This document shows, piece by piece, positions 23,786 through 32,407 of a stretch of 64,000 nucleotides of DNA. The DNA is from Streptomyces coffeae (GTDB taxonomy: Bacteria; Actinomycetota; Actinomycetes; Streptomycetales; Streptomycetaceae), in NCBI RefSeq assembly GCF_016741875.1, contig NZ_JAERRF010000022.1:1-64000 (forward strand), read 5' to 3'. The translations under genes and the position numbers were made by a program. How positions within the stretch are numbered: position 1 is the stretch's first letter; the number at the start of each line of letters is the position of its first letter. Under the pieces are notes generated by a model, which was not told the DNA's origin, ran no database searches, and was given only the letters and a program-made list of their open reading frames with translations.

Positions 23786-25606
23786 TCACCCCGTGAGGGT
23801 GCGCAGGTCGATCGACTCGGCCAGCGCCTGCAACCCGGCGTCCCCGGGGTGCAGATGGTCACCGCTGTCGTACGCGGGGAGGATCCGCGCCGGGTGCTGC
23901 GGATCCCGCACCACGGCGTCGAAGTCCAGCACCGCGTCGAACACCCCGCCGCTGTCCCGCAGGAACGCGTTGACCACCTGGCGGCGCGCATCGGCGTCCG
24001 CCGTGCACCGCGCCTCGCCCTCGCACGGCGCGATCGTCGCCCCGACCACCCGCAGTCCGCGCGCGTGGGCGCGGGCCGCGACGGCCCGCAGCCCCGCGAT
24101 GACGTCCTGCGCCGAGGTGCCCCAGCGCAGATCGTTGATGCCCTGGAAGACCACGACGGTGCGGGCCCCGCTCTGGGCGAGCACATCCCGCTCCAGCCGG
24201 CTCAGCGCGCTCACCCCGCTGGTCACCGTGGAGACCCCGTCGCCGGTGTAGACATCGGTGACCACGCGGTTCGCGGAGATCCCGCTGTTGACCACGCCGT
24301 ACGCGGGCACCTCGGACTGCGCCCGCAGCCGCCGGGCCAGGACGTCCGGCCAGCGGCGGTTGGCGTCGGCCGTCGAGTTGGTGCCGTCGGTGATCGAATC
24401 GCCCAGCGCCACCACCGAGCCCGGACCGCCCCGTACATCGACGCCGGTGAGGAACGGCCACGTGGTCAGGGTGCCGGTGTAGGCGTCCGCACCGGAGTCA
24501 CCGGTGCGGTCCCCGCTGCCCGGCGCGCTCGAGTACGAGCGCTGGGTGGCCTGGGTGTGCACCGGCGCCGCACTGACCGGCCCCGGCAGATGCACACTCA
24601 CCAGCAGATTGGTGTCCGCCGGTACGCGGAAGTCCACCGGATCGCTGACCAGTTGGGCCCCCGCCGGGATCGAGGTGCCCCGCCGTCCGCCGAAGGTCAG
24701 CGGCACCGGCGCACCGTGCGCCGCGGCGCCCTCCCCCTGGACGGCCACGGTGGCCCGGCCGATCTCCACGGGCGCCGCGGCGAAGGTGTTCGCCAGCCGG
24801 ATCCTGGCCCGCGGACCGCCCGCGCTGGTGTGCACCACCAGCCGCAGCGTCTGGTCCGTCCACGGCCCGACCTTGGTGTACCCGGCGGTGCTCGCCCCCC
24901 AACTGCCGGTCCAGCCCGGCGCGGGCTGCCGCAGCGTCGCGGCGAACACATGCAGATCGCCGGCCGGACCCGGATCCTCCGGCAGCACCACCGACGCGAT
25001 CTCCCGGCCGCGCTCCACCGGCACCGTCACCGCGTACAGCCGTGCCGCCTCCAGCCGCTGCCCCGACGCGCTGTTGACATGGGGGAGGCCGACCGCCTTG
25101 GTGGCAGCGGAGCCCGCGCGCCAGTCCGGCGCGGTCAGGGTGTACGTCCCGCTGGACCCGTCCCGGTAGCGCACCGTCCCGGTGCCGCTCACCGCGCCGC
25201 CGGACCCGTCCGGCGCACTGCCCGCGACCAGGAAGGTGACCGCCTCGCCCCAGCCGCGCAGCCGTACCGCCTGCCCGTCGGCGACCACGTTGTCCGGCCC
25301 TGTCCCGGCACTCCGCGGCCAGGTCAGCCGCGCCGCGTCCAGATCGACCACCCGCCCCGGCGTCCATCCGGCGGCCCTCAGGTCCTGCGCGGACAGCGAG
25401 TTGCCCGAACCGTCGAAGTCCGCGTCCCCCGGCCGGGTGTCCTCACTGACCGCCCGGTTGTCGAAAAGCCGCTCCAGAGGGAGCGGCTTCGGTGATGCTG
25501 CCTGTGCGGGCGACCCGGCGAGCGCCGGTAGGACCGACGCCGGGAGGGCGAAGGCGACACCTCCCGCGACGAGTCCGGCCGCTGTCCACCGTCTGCCGAA
25601 GCGCAT
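23786..25606 (-). CDS. Large secreted SGNH/GDSL-type esterase
   Basis: 606 residues from ATG 25606 behind GAGGGGAC. A signal peptide ends near GSPAQAASP. Residues about 40-370 form an N-terminal beta-rich region of the kind that precedes some actinobacterial SGNH hydrolases (WTGSWGASTAG, then RLVVHTSAGGPRARIRLANT). The SGNH core follows: GDSITDG (block I, near residue 400), VVNSGISANRVV (II), GINDL (III) and SGDHLHPGDAG (V). These give Ser, Gly, Asn and His. Likely an extracellular ester hydrolase, perhaps acting on plant or cell-wall polymers. It is convergent with xth across 37 bp. Confidence 0.9.
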   Translation of the reverse strand: MRFGRRWTAAGLVAGGVAFALPASVLPALAGSPAQAASPKPLPLERLFDNRAVSEDTRPGDADFDGSGNSLSAQDLRAAGWTPGRVVDLDAARLTWPRSAGTGPDNVVADGQAVRLRGWGEAVTFLVAGSAPDGSGGAVSGTGTVRYRDGSSGTYTLTAPDWRAGSAATKAVGLPHVNSASGQRLEAARLYAVTVPVERGREIASVVLPEDPGPAGDLHVFAATLRQPAPGWTGSWGASTAGYTKVGPWTDQTLRLVVHTSAGGPRARIRLANTFAAAPVEIGRATVAVQGEGAAAHGAPVPLTFGGRRGTSIPAGAQLVSDPVDFRVPADTNLLVSVHLPGPVSAAPVHTQATQRSYSSAPGSGDRTGDSGADAYTGTLTTWPFLTGVDVRGGPGSVVALGDSITDGTNSTADANRRWPDVLARRLRAQSEVPAYGVVNSGISANRVVTDVYTGDGVSTVTSGVSALSRLERDVLAQSGARTVVVFQGINDLRWGTSAQDVIAGLRAVAARAHARGLRVVGATIAPCEGEARCTADADARRQVVNAFLRDSGGVFDAVLDFDAVVRDPQHPARILPAYDSGDHLHPGDAGLQALAESIDLRTLTG

Positions 25607-25760
25607 ACGAGTCCCCTCTCGCAACCAACCCGACCGCTGATCCGACAGGTGCGGGAAGAACCTAGAGAGGCGGATGGGCGTCGTCAAGGCAATCATCGGG
25701 TCACGAGGCATACCGCGCGCCCTGTGGTGCGCCCGTGCGCGGGATGCGACGCTGAGTGGT

Positions 25761-26201
25761 ATGAACATCCCCTTCTTGGACAACTGGCGCAAGCGGCGTG
25801 GCCCCGCTTCCGGTACGGCGCTGATGGGTGCCCAGGAGGAGGATCCTCAGGGTGTCGCACAGCTGCTCTCCGAATGCGAGCTCCTGCGTGCCCGCGCCGC
25901 AACCGCCGGTATCGGACTCGACGACTCCGCCGCCTCGTTGGAAGCGCTCGACCAGCTTCTCCCACGCTGGCGCGACGACCCGGACGAGCTGCCCTGGCTC
26001 GGCAACGACGCCGGTCTCTACCTCGGCACCGTCATCATCCGCACCGTCCCCGGCGCCGCCTGGCAGGTCTGGCCCAGCGGCCGCCCCGTCGTCAGACTCG
26101 GCTCCGGCCGCGAGGTCGACGTGGTCCAGGCCGGCCACCAATGGGCCGCCGACGGCGCCCCGGAGCTCTCCCAGCTGTACGCGGAGGTCGCCGAGACCTG
26201 A
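25761..26201 (+). CDS. DUF6278-like small cytoplasmic protein
   Basis: 146 residues from ATG 25761 (MNIPFLDNWRKRRG). The middle has QLLSECELLRARAATAGIGL and LEALDQLLPRW, the second half LPWLGNDAGLYLGTVIIRTV then WQVWPSGRPVVRLGSGREVD. I recall this pattern as DUF6278 in Streptomyces, but cannot check. No enzyme motif or membrane segment is present. The 154 bp upstream, shared with the divergent SGNH gene, hold both promoters and no other gene. The 210 bp downstream show no gene. Confidence 0.65.
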   Translation: MNIPFLDNWRKRRGPASGTALMGAQEEDPQGVAQLLSECELLRARAATAGIGLDDSAASLEALDQLLPRWRDDPDELPWLGNDAGLYLGTVIIRTVPGAAWQVWPSGRPVVRLGSGREVDVVQAGHQWAADGAPELSQLYAEVAET

Positions 26202-26411
26202 GCGCTCCGCGGGAAGAGCCGCAAGGTGCCGCCGTTCGTCTGCGGCCGGCTCGTGGCCGGCGCCGCCCGCGCCGGAGAGCTGGTCGAGGCGCGGGGCGTC
26301 CACCCGTAAAGGGGGGTTATCGCCCTCTCGGTGCGTGTCATCGGCGAACTGCCGCTTTTGTCTGGATAGCTTGCGCTGACGCGACACAGGCGAAAGTGGG
26401 TGGGGCCGGGT

Positions 26412-27158
26412 ATGGCCGTCGGCGAACCGTTGATCGAGCTGCGTGAGGTCAACAAGTACTTCGGCGCGCTGCATGTGCTCCAGGACATCGACCTCACCGT
26501 CGGCCGCGGTGAGGTGGTCGTGGTCATCGGGCCCTCCGGCTCCGGGAAGTCGACGCTGTGCCGGACCATCAACCGGCTGGAGACGATCCAGTCCGGCGCC
26601 ATCGCCGTGGACGGCAGACCGCTGCCCGAGGAGGGCAAGGAGCTGGCGCAGCTGCGGGCCGAGGTGGGGATGGTCTTCCAGTCGTTCAACCTCTTCGCGC
26701 ACCGGACCGTGCTGGCCAATGTGATGCTTGCCCAGCAGAAGGTCCGCAAGCGCGGCAAGCAGGAGGCGGAGCGGCGGGCGCGGGAGTTGCTGGAACGGGT
26801 GGGGCTCGCGGATCAGGCCGACAAGTACCCCGCGCAGCTCTCCGGCGGTCAGCAGCAGCGGGTGGCCATCGCGCGGGCGCTGGCGATGGATCCGAAGGTG
26901 ATGCTCTTCGACGAGCCGACCTCGGCGCTGGACCCGGAGATGATCAACGAGGTGCTGGAGGTCATGCGCCAGCTCGCCCGCGAGGGCATGACCATGGTGG
27001 TCGTCACCCATGAGATGGGCTTCGCGCGCTATGCCGCGAACCGGGTGGTGTTCATGGCCGACGGCCGGATCGTGGAGGACCGCAGTCCGGAGGAGTTCTT
27101 CACGGCACCGGCGACCGAGCGGGCCCGGGACTTCCTCTCCAAGATCCTCAAGCACTGA
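26412..27158 (+). CDS. Amino-acid (glutamate-type) ABC transporter ATP-binding protein
   Basis: 248 residues. Walker A is GPSGSGKSTL, the Q-loop VFQSFNLFAH, the signature QLSGGQQQRV, Walker B VMLFDEPTSALDPE and the switch His VVVTHEMGFAR. These are the exact forms of polar amino-acid importers (GluA/GlnQ). It starts at ATG 26412; a GTG 12 nt earlier is the alternative. It leads a four-gene operon with a binding protein and two permeases. Confidence 0.93.
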   Translation: MAVGEPLIELREVNKYFGALHVLQDIDLTVGRGEVVVVIGPSGSGKSTLCRTINRLETIQSGAIAVDGRPLPEEGKELAQLRAEVGMVFQSFNLFAHRTVLANVMLAQQKVRKRGKQEAERRARELLERVGLADQADKYPAQLSGGQQQRVAIARALAMDPKVMLFDEPTSALDPEMINEVLEVMRQLAREGMTMVVVTHEMGFARYAANRVVFMADGRIVEDRSPEEFFTAPATERARDFLSKILKH

Positions 27159-27163
27159 GCCGG

Positions 27164-28093
27164 GTGGTGACGGAGATGAGGCGCATCCGCCGGGCGATCG
27201 CCGCCCTGGCTCTGGCTCTCGCCCTGCTGCCGGCGGCGGCCGGGTGCGGGAAGGAGGGCAGCCCGCCCGCCAAGGGGCCGAAGGCCGGGCAACTGCCCAC
27301 GTACAAGGTGGCCACCGGCTTCCGGCTGCCGGAGTCGCCGACCTGGCGCAGGGCCGAGCGGCGCGGCTATCTCACCGTCGGGGTCAAGGAGGATCAGCCC
27401 TATCTCGGGGAGAAGGATCCGGCCACCGGCCGCTACTCCGGCTTCGATATCGAGATCGCCACGATGATGGCGGCGTCGCTGGGCTTCAAGCCCAGCCAGA
27501 TCCGCTTCCGGACCATCGCCTCCGCCAACCGGGAGACCGCGCTCCAGAACGGCCAGATCGACTACTACGTCGGCACCTACACCATCAATCCGCTGCGCAA
27601 GCGCCAGGTGGGCTTCGCCGGGCCGTACTACATGGCGGGCCAGTCGCTGCTGGTGCGCACCGACGAGGACGACATCCACGGCCCCCAGGACCTGGCGGGC
27701 AAGACCGTGTGCTCGGTGGCCGGTTCGACCCCGCTCCAGCGGATCCAGACCGACTACCCCAAGGCCCGCGCGGTGGCCTACGACACCTACTCGGTCTGCG
27801 TGGACAACCTGCTGAGCTATCAGGTCGACGCGGTCACCACCGACAACGTGATCCTGCTCGGCTACGCGGCCAAGGTCCCGGAGGAGCTGAAGGTGGTGGG
27901 CAAGCCGTTCTCCAAGGAGCCGTACGGCATCGGGGTGCCGCGGGGGGACAACGCGCTGCGCTTCGCGCTGGACGAGGCGCTCCTGATCCATGAGCGCAAC
28001 GGGAACTGGAAGAAGGCGTACAACGCGACCCTCGGGCTGTCCGGGGTGCCCGCCCCCAAGCCGCCGCCCATCGACCGCTACCAGACGCGCTGA
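27164..28093 (+). CDS. Glutamate-type ABC transporter binding lipoprotein
   Basis: Up to 309 residues; GTG 27164, GTG 27167 and ATG 27176 are all possible starts. A lipoprotein signal (RAIAALALALALLPAAAGCG) gives the lipid-linked Cys near residue 28. The mature protein is a family-3 amino-acid binding protein: GYLTVGVKEDQPYLGEKDPA, then RYSGFDIEIATMMAASLGF, YVGTYTINPLRKRQVGFAGP and VDAVTTDNVILLGYA. Two Cys in the mature lobe (TVCSVAG and YSVCVDN) could form a disulfide. This layout is close to GluB proteins. It should bind glutamate or another polar amino acid for the two permeases that follow. Confidence 0.9.
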   Translation: MVTEMRRIRRAIAALALALALLPAAAGCGKEGSPPAKGPKAGQLPTYKVATGFRLPESPTWRRAERRGYLTVGVKEDQPYLGEKDPATGRYSGFDIEIATMMAASLGFKPSQIRFRTIASANRETALQNGQIDYYVGTYTINPLRKRQVGFAGPYYMAGQSLLVRTDEDDIHGPQDLAGKTVCSVAGSTPLQRIQTDYPKARAVAYDTYSVCVDNLLSYQVDAVTTDNVILLGYAAKVPEELKVVGKPFSKEPYGIGVPRGDNALRFALDEALLIHERNGNWKKAYNATLGLSGVPAPKPPPIDRYQTR

Positions 28094-28102
28094 GGCCGCC
28101 GT

Positions 28103-28747
28103 ATGGATGTGCTCACCGAAAACTTCGCCCTCTACGGCAAGGGGTTCCTCGGCACGGTCGAACTGACCGTGTACGCCTCGCTGCTCGCCCTGGCCGTGGG
28201 CATCCTGATGGCCGCGTTCCGGGTGGCGCCGGTGGCCTCGCTGCGGACCTTCGGCACCGTATGGGTGACGGTGCTCCGCAACACCCCGCTGACGCTGCTC
28301 TTCTTCGCGGTGATGCTGGGGCTGCCGCGCTTCGGTCTGGTGCTGCCGTTCACCACCTTCGCGGTGCTGGCGCTGGGCTGCTACACCTCGGCGTTCATCT
28401 GCGAGGCGGTGCGCTCGGGCATCAACACGGTGCCGGTCGGGCAGGGCGAGGCCGCGCGCAGCCTGGGGATGACGTTCGAGCAGACGATGGGCGTGGTGGT
28501 GCTGCCGCAGGCGTTCCGCTCGGTCATCCCGCCGATCGGCTCGACCCTGATCGCGCTCGCCAAGAACTCCGCCATCGCCGGGTCGTTCAGCGTCACCGAA
28601 CTGCTGGGCACCTACAAGCCGCTCAACGAGATGGGCTACAGCATCATCTGGACCTTCGTCTGGATCGCCGTCGGCTATCTGATCGTGACGCTGGCCATCA
28701 GCGCGATCTTCGCCGTACTGGAGAAGCGCTGGGGAGTGCCGCGATGA
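28103..28747 (+). CDS. Amino-acid ABC transporter permease (GluC type)
   Basis: 214 residues, about five transmembrane helices. The family EAA-type loop is GQGEAARSLGMTFEQTMGVV followed by LPQAFRSVIPPIGS. VTVLRNTPLTLLFF is the amino-acid permease signature near the second helix. The stop overlaps the next permease start (ATGA). It forms a heterodimeric pore with its neighbour. Confidence 0.92.
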   Translation: MDVLTENFALYGKGFLGTVELTVYASLLALAVGILMAAFRVAPVASLRTFGTVWVTVLRNTPLTLLFFAVMLGLPRFGLVLPFTTFAVLALGCYTSAFICEAVRSGINTVPVGQGEAARSLGMTFEQTMGVVVLPQAFRSVIPPIGSTLIALAKNSAIAGSFSVTELLGTYKPLNEMGYSIIWTFVWIAVGYLIVTLAISAIFAVLEKRWGVPR

Positions 28748-29604
28748 CCACCACCGCCCTCTACGACGTGGCCGGGCCGCGGACGCGGCGCCGCCACCGC
28801 ATCTACGGGATCGTGGCGACGGCCGTGCTGCTGGCGCTGGTCGCCGGGATCGTCCATCTCCTGGTCGAGACCGGGCAGTTCGCGTACCAGAAGTGGATGC
28901 CCTTCGAGTACAAGGGCATCCAGGAGCTGTTGCTGCGCGGACTCGCCAACACCCTCAAGGCGTTCGCTCTGGCCGCGGTGTTCTCGCTGGTGTTCGGCGC
29001 CGTACTGGCCGCCGGGCGGCTGTCGGAGCACCGGCCGGTGCGCTGGCTGTCCACGCTGGTGGTGGAGTTCTTCCGGGCGATGCCCGTGCTGGTGATGATC
29101 TTCTTTGTGTTTGTGGCACTCAAGGTGCAGCCGCTGCCCGCGCTGGTCACCGGGCTGACGCTGTACAACGGTTCGGTGCTGGCGGAAGTGTTCCGCGCGG
29201 GGGTGAACGCGGTGGACCGCGGCCAGCGCGAGGCGGCGTACTCCCTCGGCATGCGGAAGACGGCGGTAATGACGTACGTGCTGGTGCCCCAGGGCGTACG
29301 GGCGATGCTGCCCGCCATCATCAGCCAGCTGGTGGTGGCCCTGAAGGACACCTCGCTCGGCTTCCTCATCACCTACGAGGAGTTTCTGCACGCCGGAAAG
29401 CTCATCGCGTCCAATCTCGACTACGACCTTCCGTTCATCCCGGTGGTGATGGTGATCTCGCCGATCTACATCGGGATGTGCATGCTGCTGTCGTGGTTCG
29501 CCAACTGGGTGGCGAAGCGGGAGCGGCGCAGTGTGAAGACCGGTCAGATGAAGGTCGCCGCCCCCGAGCCGGCCGCCCCCGTGCCCGGCGACACACGCAC
29601 CTGA
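28744..29604 (+). CDS. Amino-acid ABC transporter permease (GluD type)
   Basis: 286 residues. An N-terminal helix (IVATAVLLALVAGIVHLLVE) is followed by an external loop and five helices. The coupling loop is RGQREAAYSLGMRKTAVMTY, then VLVPQGVRAMLPAIISQLVV. EFFRAMPVLVMIFFVF is the family signature. Both permeases carry the loop that docks with the ATPase. The C-terminal tail (KTGQMKVAAPEPAAPVPG) is a disordered extension. It ends 32 bp from the convergent S15-type gene. Confidence 0.92.
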   Translation: MTTTALYDVAGPRTRRRHRIYGIVATAVLLALVAGIVHLLVETGQFAYQKWMPFEYKGIQELLLRGLANTLKAFALAAVFSLVFGAVLAAGRLSEHRPVRWLSTLVVEFFRAMPVLVMIFFVFVALKVQPLPALVTGLTLYNGSVLAEVFRAGVNAVDRGQREAAYSLGMRKTAVMTYVLVPQGVRAMLPAIISQLVVALKDTSLGFLITYEEFLHAGKLIASNLDYDLPFIPVVMVISPIYIGMCMLLSWFANWVAKRERRSVKTGQMKVAAPEPAAPVPGDTRT

Positions 29605-29636
29605 CACGGGGGCGGGACCTGATCAGGGGACCGGGA

Positions 29637-31274
29637 TCACTCGCGGACCGGCACCGACAGCGATGACGGGTCGTCCGCGGGCGAGGAGAAGGTGAGCCGC
29701 GCCCCGTCCGGGTTGTGCTCGTTGTAGAGCGGGTCCTTGGCGTCGACGACCAGGGCCAGCCGGTGTCCGGCCGGGAGGTCGTAGGCGGTCGAGAACAGCT
29801 CCAGGTCCACGCCGAACGGCGTTCCCGGGGTGCGGTCGTGGAAGGTGACGGGGGCGTGGGTGATGAGCTTGCCGATGCCGAGCGCGCCGACGTCGTAGAG
29901 GTATGCCACCGCCGTACCGCTGGACTTGTTGCTGGTCATGGTGGTGTGCAGGGTCACGGTGCCGCGGATGCGCTGCTCGGTGGCGTAGCGCTCGCTCTGC
30001 CAGACGGCCGCGTAGGAGCGGGGCAGCAGCGGGATCGAGGCGAGCGGCGGGAGTTTGAGGAACTGGTCCAGGGCGCCGCTGAGGATCGCGGTGCCGCCGT
30101 CGGCGCCGGAATTGTGGTCGGCGCTGATCTGCTCGGTGCCGTCCAGGGCGAGCCGGCGGTGGCCGGTGGGCACGGCCGACCAGCTGGGGTAGCCCTCGTA
30201 GCCGTCCGTGGTCCGCGAGGCGAGCTGGACCGGTTGCTCGCGGTCGATGCCGTTCCGGTCGCCCTTGAGATAGCGGTCCAGCCAGCGGCGGGAGTGGTCC
30301 CAGGTGTCGTTGGGCAGGCCCAGCAGCCCGGTGAGCTCGGGGGTGGCATGGTCGCCGGGTCGCAGCTCCAGCCGTTTGGGCCCGGTGAGCTTCTCGTAGA
30401 AGCGGGCGTAGCTGTTGGGCGGGAAGATGGAGTCGCCCCAGGCGTTGCCCAGCATGACGGCCGCGCCGTTGGCGTTGATGCGGTCGAGGTAGGTGGCGGG
30501 GGAGCGCTTCCGGCCCCACTCGATCAAGTCCTTTTCCCGGTCCATGTTGGAGCCGAGGAAGTCCTTGAGCATCTGCTGCATCTCTTCGCTCGGACGGCCG
30601 GTCAGCGTTCCCAGCCCGCCGAGCAGACCGGCGGCCTGGCGGTGCTGGGTGCGCTCGCTGTAGATGGACTCGATCAGGTCCGCCCAGCCGCTCATTGCCA
30701 CAACGGCCTTGACGCGCGGGTCGAATGCCGAGGCGAGCAGGCTGATCCCGGCGCCGTAGGACACCCCGGCCATGCCGATGTGGCCGGGGTCGGCGCCGGT
30801 GTGGGCCAGTGCCCAGTCGATGACCTTGGAGGCGTCGGCGACATCGGGCGGCCCGGCGGTCTCGATCCGTCCGCCGGACTGCCAGAAGCCGCGGGGGTTG
30901 TAACTGAGCACCACATAGCCGGACTCGGCCAGCTTCCTGGCCTGGGCGAGATATTCCACCTGGGGCATGGCCCAGCTGGTGGGCAGCACCACCAGCGGAT
31001 AGCGGTGCCCGGCGCCGGCGTCGGCCGGGGCGACCACATTGGCGGCGAGGGACACACCGCCGTCGCCGGGGATGTCGACGAAGCGTACGGACGTCGAGGA
31101 TGCCGACGACCCGTACGAGGCCGACGAGGCCGACGAGGCGGCCGTGACGGCGCTCGCCGATGCAGCGGCCGCGGCCGGTGCCGTGGCGGCGGGGCCGAAG
31201 GTGGCACCGGCCAGCACGGTCGCCGAGACGGCGGCGGCCGCCGCCGTGCGCAGGTATTTGCGGGCAGGGGGCAC
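29637..31274 (-). CDS. Secreted S15/CocE-type peptidase or acyl hydrolase
   Basis: 545 residues from GTG 31274 behind AGGAGCGACAA. A long Ala-rich signal peptide and a Ser/Ala spacer precede residue 75. The alpha/beta hydrolase core has HRYPLVVLPTSWAMPQVEYL, GYVVLSYNPRGFWQSGGR, the nucleophile Ser in MAGVSYGAGISLLAS, an Asp in WGDSIFP and the His in LRPGDHATPE. A C-terminal jelly-roll region (DLPAGHRLALVVDAKDPLYN) completes the X-Pro dipeptidyl-peptidase/CocE layout. It is probably an extracellular peptidase or esterase. GTAAC repeats upstream suggest nitrogen control. Confidence 0.85.
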   Translation of the reverse strand: MPPARKYLRTAAAAAVSATVLAGATFGPAATAPAAAAASASAVTAASSASSASYGSSASSTSVRFVDIPGDGGVSLAANVVAPADAGAGHRYPLVVLPTSWAMPQVEYLAQARKLAESGYVVLSYNPRGFWQSGGRIETAGPPDVADASKVIDWALAHTGADPGHIGMAGVSYGAGISLLASAFDPRVKAVVAMSGWADLIESIYSERTQHRQAAGLLGGLGTLTGRPSEEMQQMLKDFLGSNMDREKDLIEWGRKRSPATYLDRINANGAAVMLGNAWGDSIFPPNSYARFYEKLTGPKRLELRPGDHATPELTGLLGLPNDTWDHSRRWLDRYLKGDRNGIDREQPVQLASRTTDGYEGYPSWSAVPTGHRRLALDGTEQISADHNSGADGGTAILSGALDQFLKLPPLASIPLLPRSYAAVWQSERYATEQRIRGTVTLHTTMTSNKSSGTAVAYLYDVGALGIGKLITHAPVTFHDRTPGTPFGVDLELFSTAYDLPAGHRLALVVDAKDPLYNEHNPDGARLTFSSPADDPSSLSVPVRE

Positions 31275-31325
31275 TTGTCGCTCCTGTGGGGAAGGCCGTG
31301 GGGGACCAAGGGAGCGCGCGCTCAA

Positions 31326-31389
31326 GTAACTTGACGGTAACCCGGGTTGTTACCTCTGGTAATAGTGCGATAAGTTACGCCTGGGTAAC
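31326..31389. promoter_or_regulatory. Cluster of GTAAC/GTTAC boxes upstream of the S15 peptidase
   Basis: GTAAC-N6-GTAAC (31326-31341), GTTAC (31349-31353) and GTTAC-N6-GTAAC (31374-31389) occur within 64 bp, in a genome where such A/T-rich pentamers are rare. Pairs of GTnAC and GAAAC-like sites 6 nt apart are the known form of Streptomyces GlnR boxes. The match is suggestive, not exact, since no GAAAC b-site is present. Confidence 0.45.
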
Positions 31390-31399
31390 GATAAGAGCC

Positions 31400-31434
31400 G
31401 CTCCTGGCTGCCGGGGCCGGGAGCGGCTCGGGGC
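31400..31434 (-). terminator. Hairpin downstream of the 251-aa membrane-anchored protein
   Basis: GAGCCGCTCC and GGAGCGGCTC pair perfectly over 10 bp across about 15 nt that can pair further (GGC/GCC). It lies about 65-100 nt past the stop of the minus-strand gene ending at 31498. Boundaries are within a base or two. Confidence 0.55.
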
Positions 31435-31497
31435 GTTGCCCGGGGGCCGGACCCCGTCCGGGTCCGGCCCCGCGAAACATCCTCAAGTAGGCCGCGC

Positions 31498-32253
31498 TCA
31501 GCCCTCCTTGGCAGCCTTGGCCGCGGCCCGCGACCCCGCCGGCGCGGAGGTCGCGGCCTTGGTGACATCGGCCACCAGCTCGACCACATCCGGGCCGTAC
31601 GCCTGGGAGTTGACCACCTTCAGCAGCAGACAGAACGAGCCCTGCGCCCCGTACTTACGGGCCAGCCGGGCGCGGTTGCGCACCAGATGGGTCACCGCCG
31701 CGCGATGGGTCACCGGGCGTTGCCCGGCGGCCAGGAACACCGGACGCTCGCCCTCGCCCGCCGTCAGCCGGGCCAGCAGGACGTACTCGACCGCGCCCGG
31801 TTCGGGGCGGTAGGCGGTGCCGCCGATGGTGAAGGTGCCGCGGTCCGCCCCCGACTCATCGCCCGGGAGCACGGTCACCCCCGGCAGCAGATTCGACAGA
31901 TGGGCGGCCAGCCTGCGGTGTGCCGTGGGGTCGCCGATGCAGAACTCCGTCCGCGCGCCGAACCCCTGCAACCCGGTGTCATGCGGTGCGACCTCGGGGT
32001 GGGCGCCGCAGATCTCCACGACGGAGGCGAGTCCGAGCAGCGCGAGCGCGTCATGGCGCGGAATGCTCCAGTGCGCCGAGGTGCTGTCCCGATGGGTGAC
32101 CAGCACACACTCCGAGCCGTCCGGCAGGCCGAAGAAGCGCTGCTCGCGGGCGCGCTTACGGCGCACCAGCGCCGAGTGCACGGCCCAGCCGAGGGCCAGG
32201 CCCACGGTCAGGGCCGCCGCGGAGGCGATCAGGTCCTGCAGGGTGTCATTCAT
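31498..32253 (-). CDS. Membrane-anchored protein of unknown function
   Basis: 251 residues from ATG 32253. One N-terminal transmembrane helix (LIASAAALTVGLALGWAVHS, about 8-27) is followed by a basic stop-transfer patch (RRKRAREQ), so the bulk should be cytoplasmic. The domain contains CVLVTHRDSTSAHWSIPRHD, HLSNLLPGVTVLPGDESGAD and RLARKYGAQGSFCLLLKVVN, with an Ala/Lys-rich tail. I recognise no family. It stands alone on this strand, divergent from ggt. Confidence 0.7.
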   Translation of the reverse strand: MNDTLQDLIASAAALTVGLALGWAVHSALVRRKRAREQRFFGLPDGSECVLVTHRDSTSAHWSIPRHDALALLGLASVVEICGAHPEVAPHDTGLQGFGARTEFCIGDPTAHRRLAAHLSNLLPGVTVLPGDESGADRGTFTIGGTAYRPEPGAVEYVLLARLTAGEGERPVFLAAGQRPVTHRAAVTHLVRNRARLARKYGAQGSFCLLLKVVNSQAYGPDVVELVADVTKAATSAPAGSRAAAKAAKEG

Positions 32254-32407
32254 GGCCGCGCATCGTAGCGGCGAACCGGGTGGGTGTTCGAGGCCGGGGC
32301 TGCGGGGAACCCGTCGTCCACCCTGACCAGCGGGGACGGCCTGCCCTCTGTCGTGACCACGCCGGGCACCGGTAGGCTCCGGCCCTGTCGTCCGCTTGGA
32401 GGTATGG

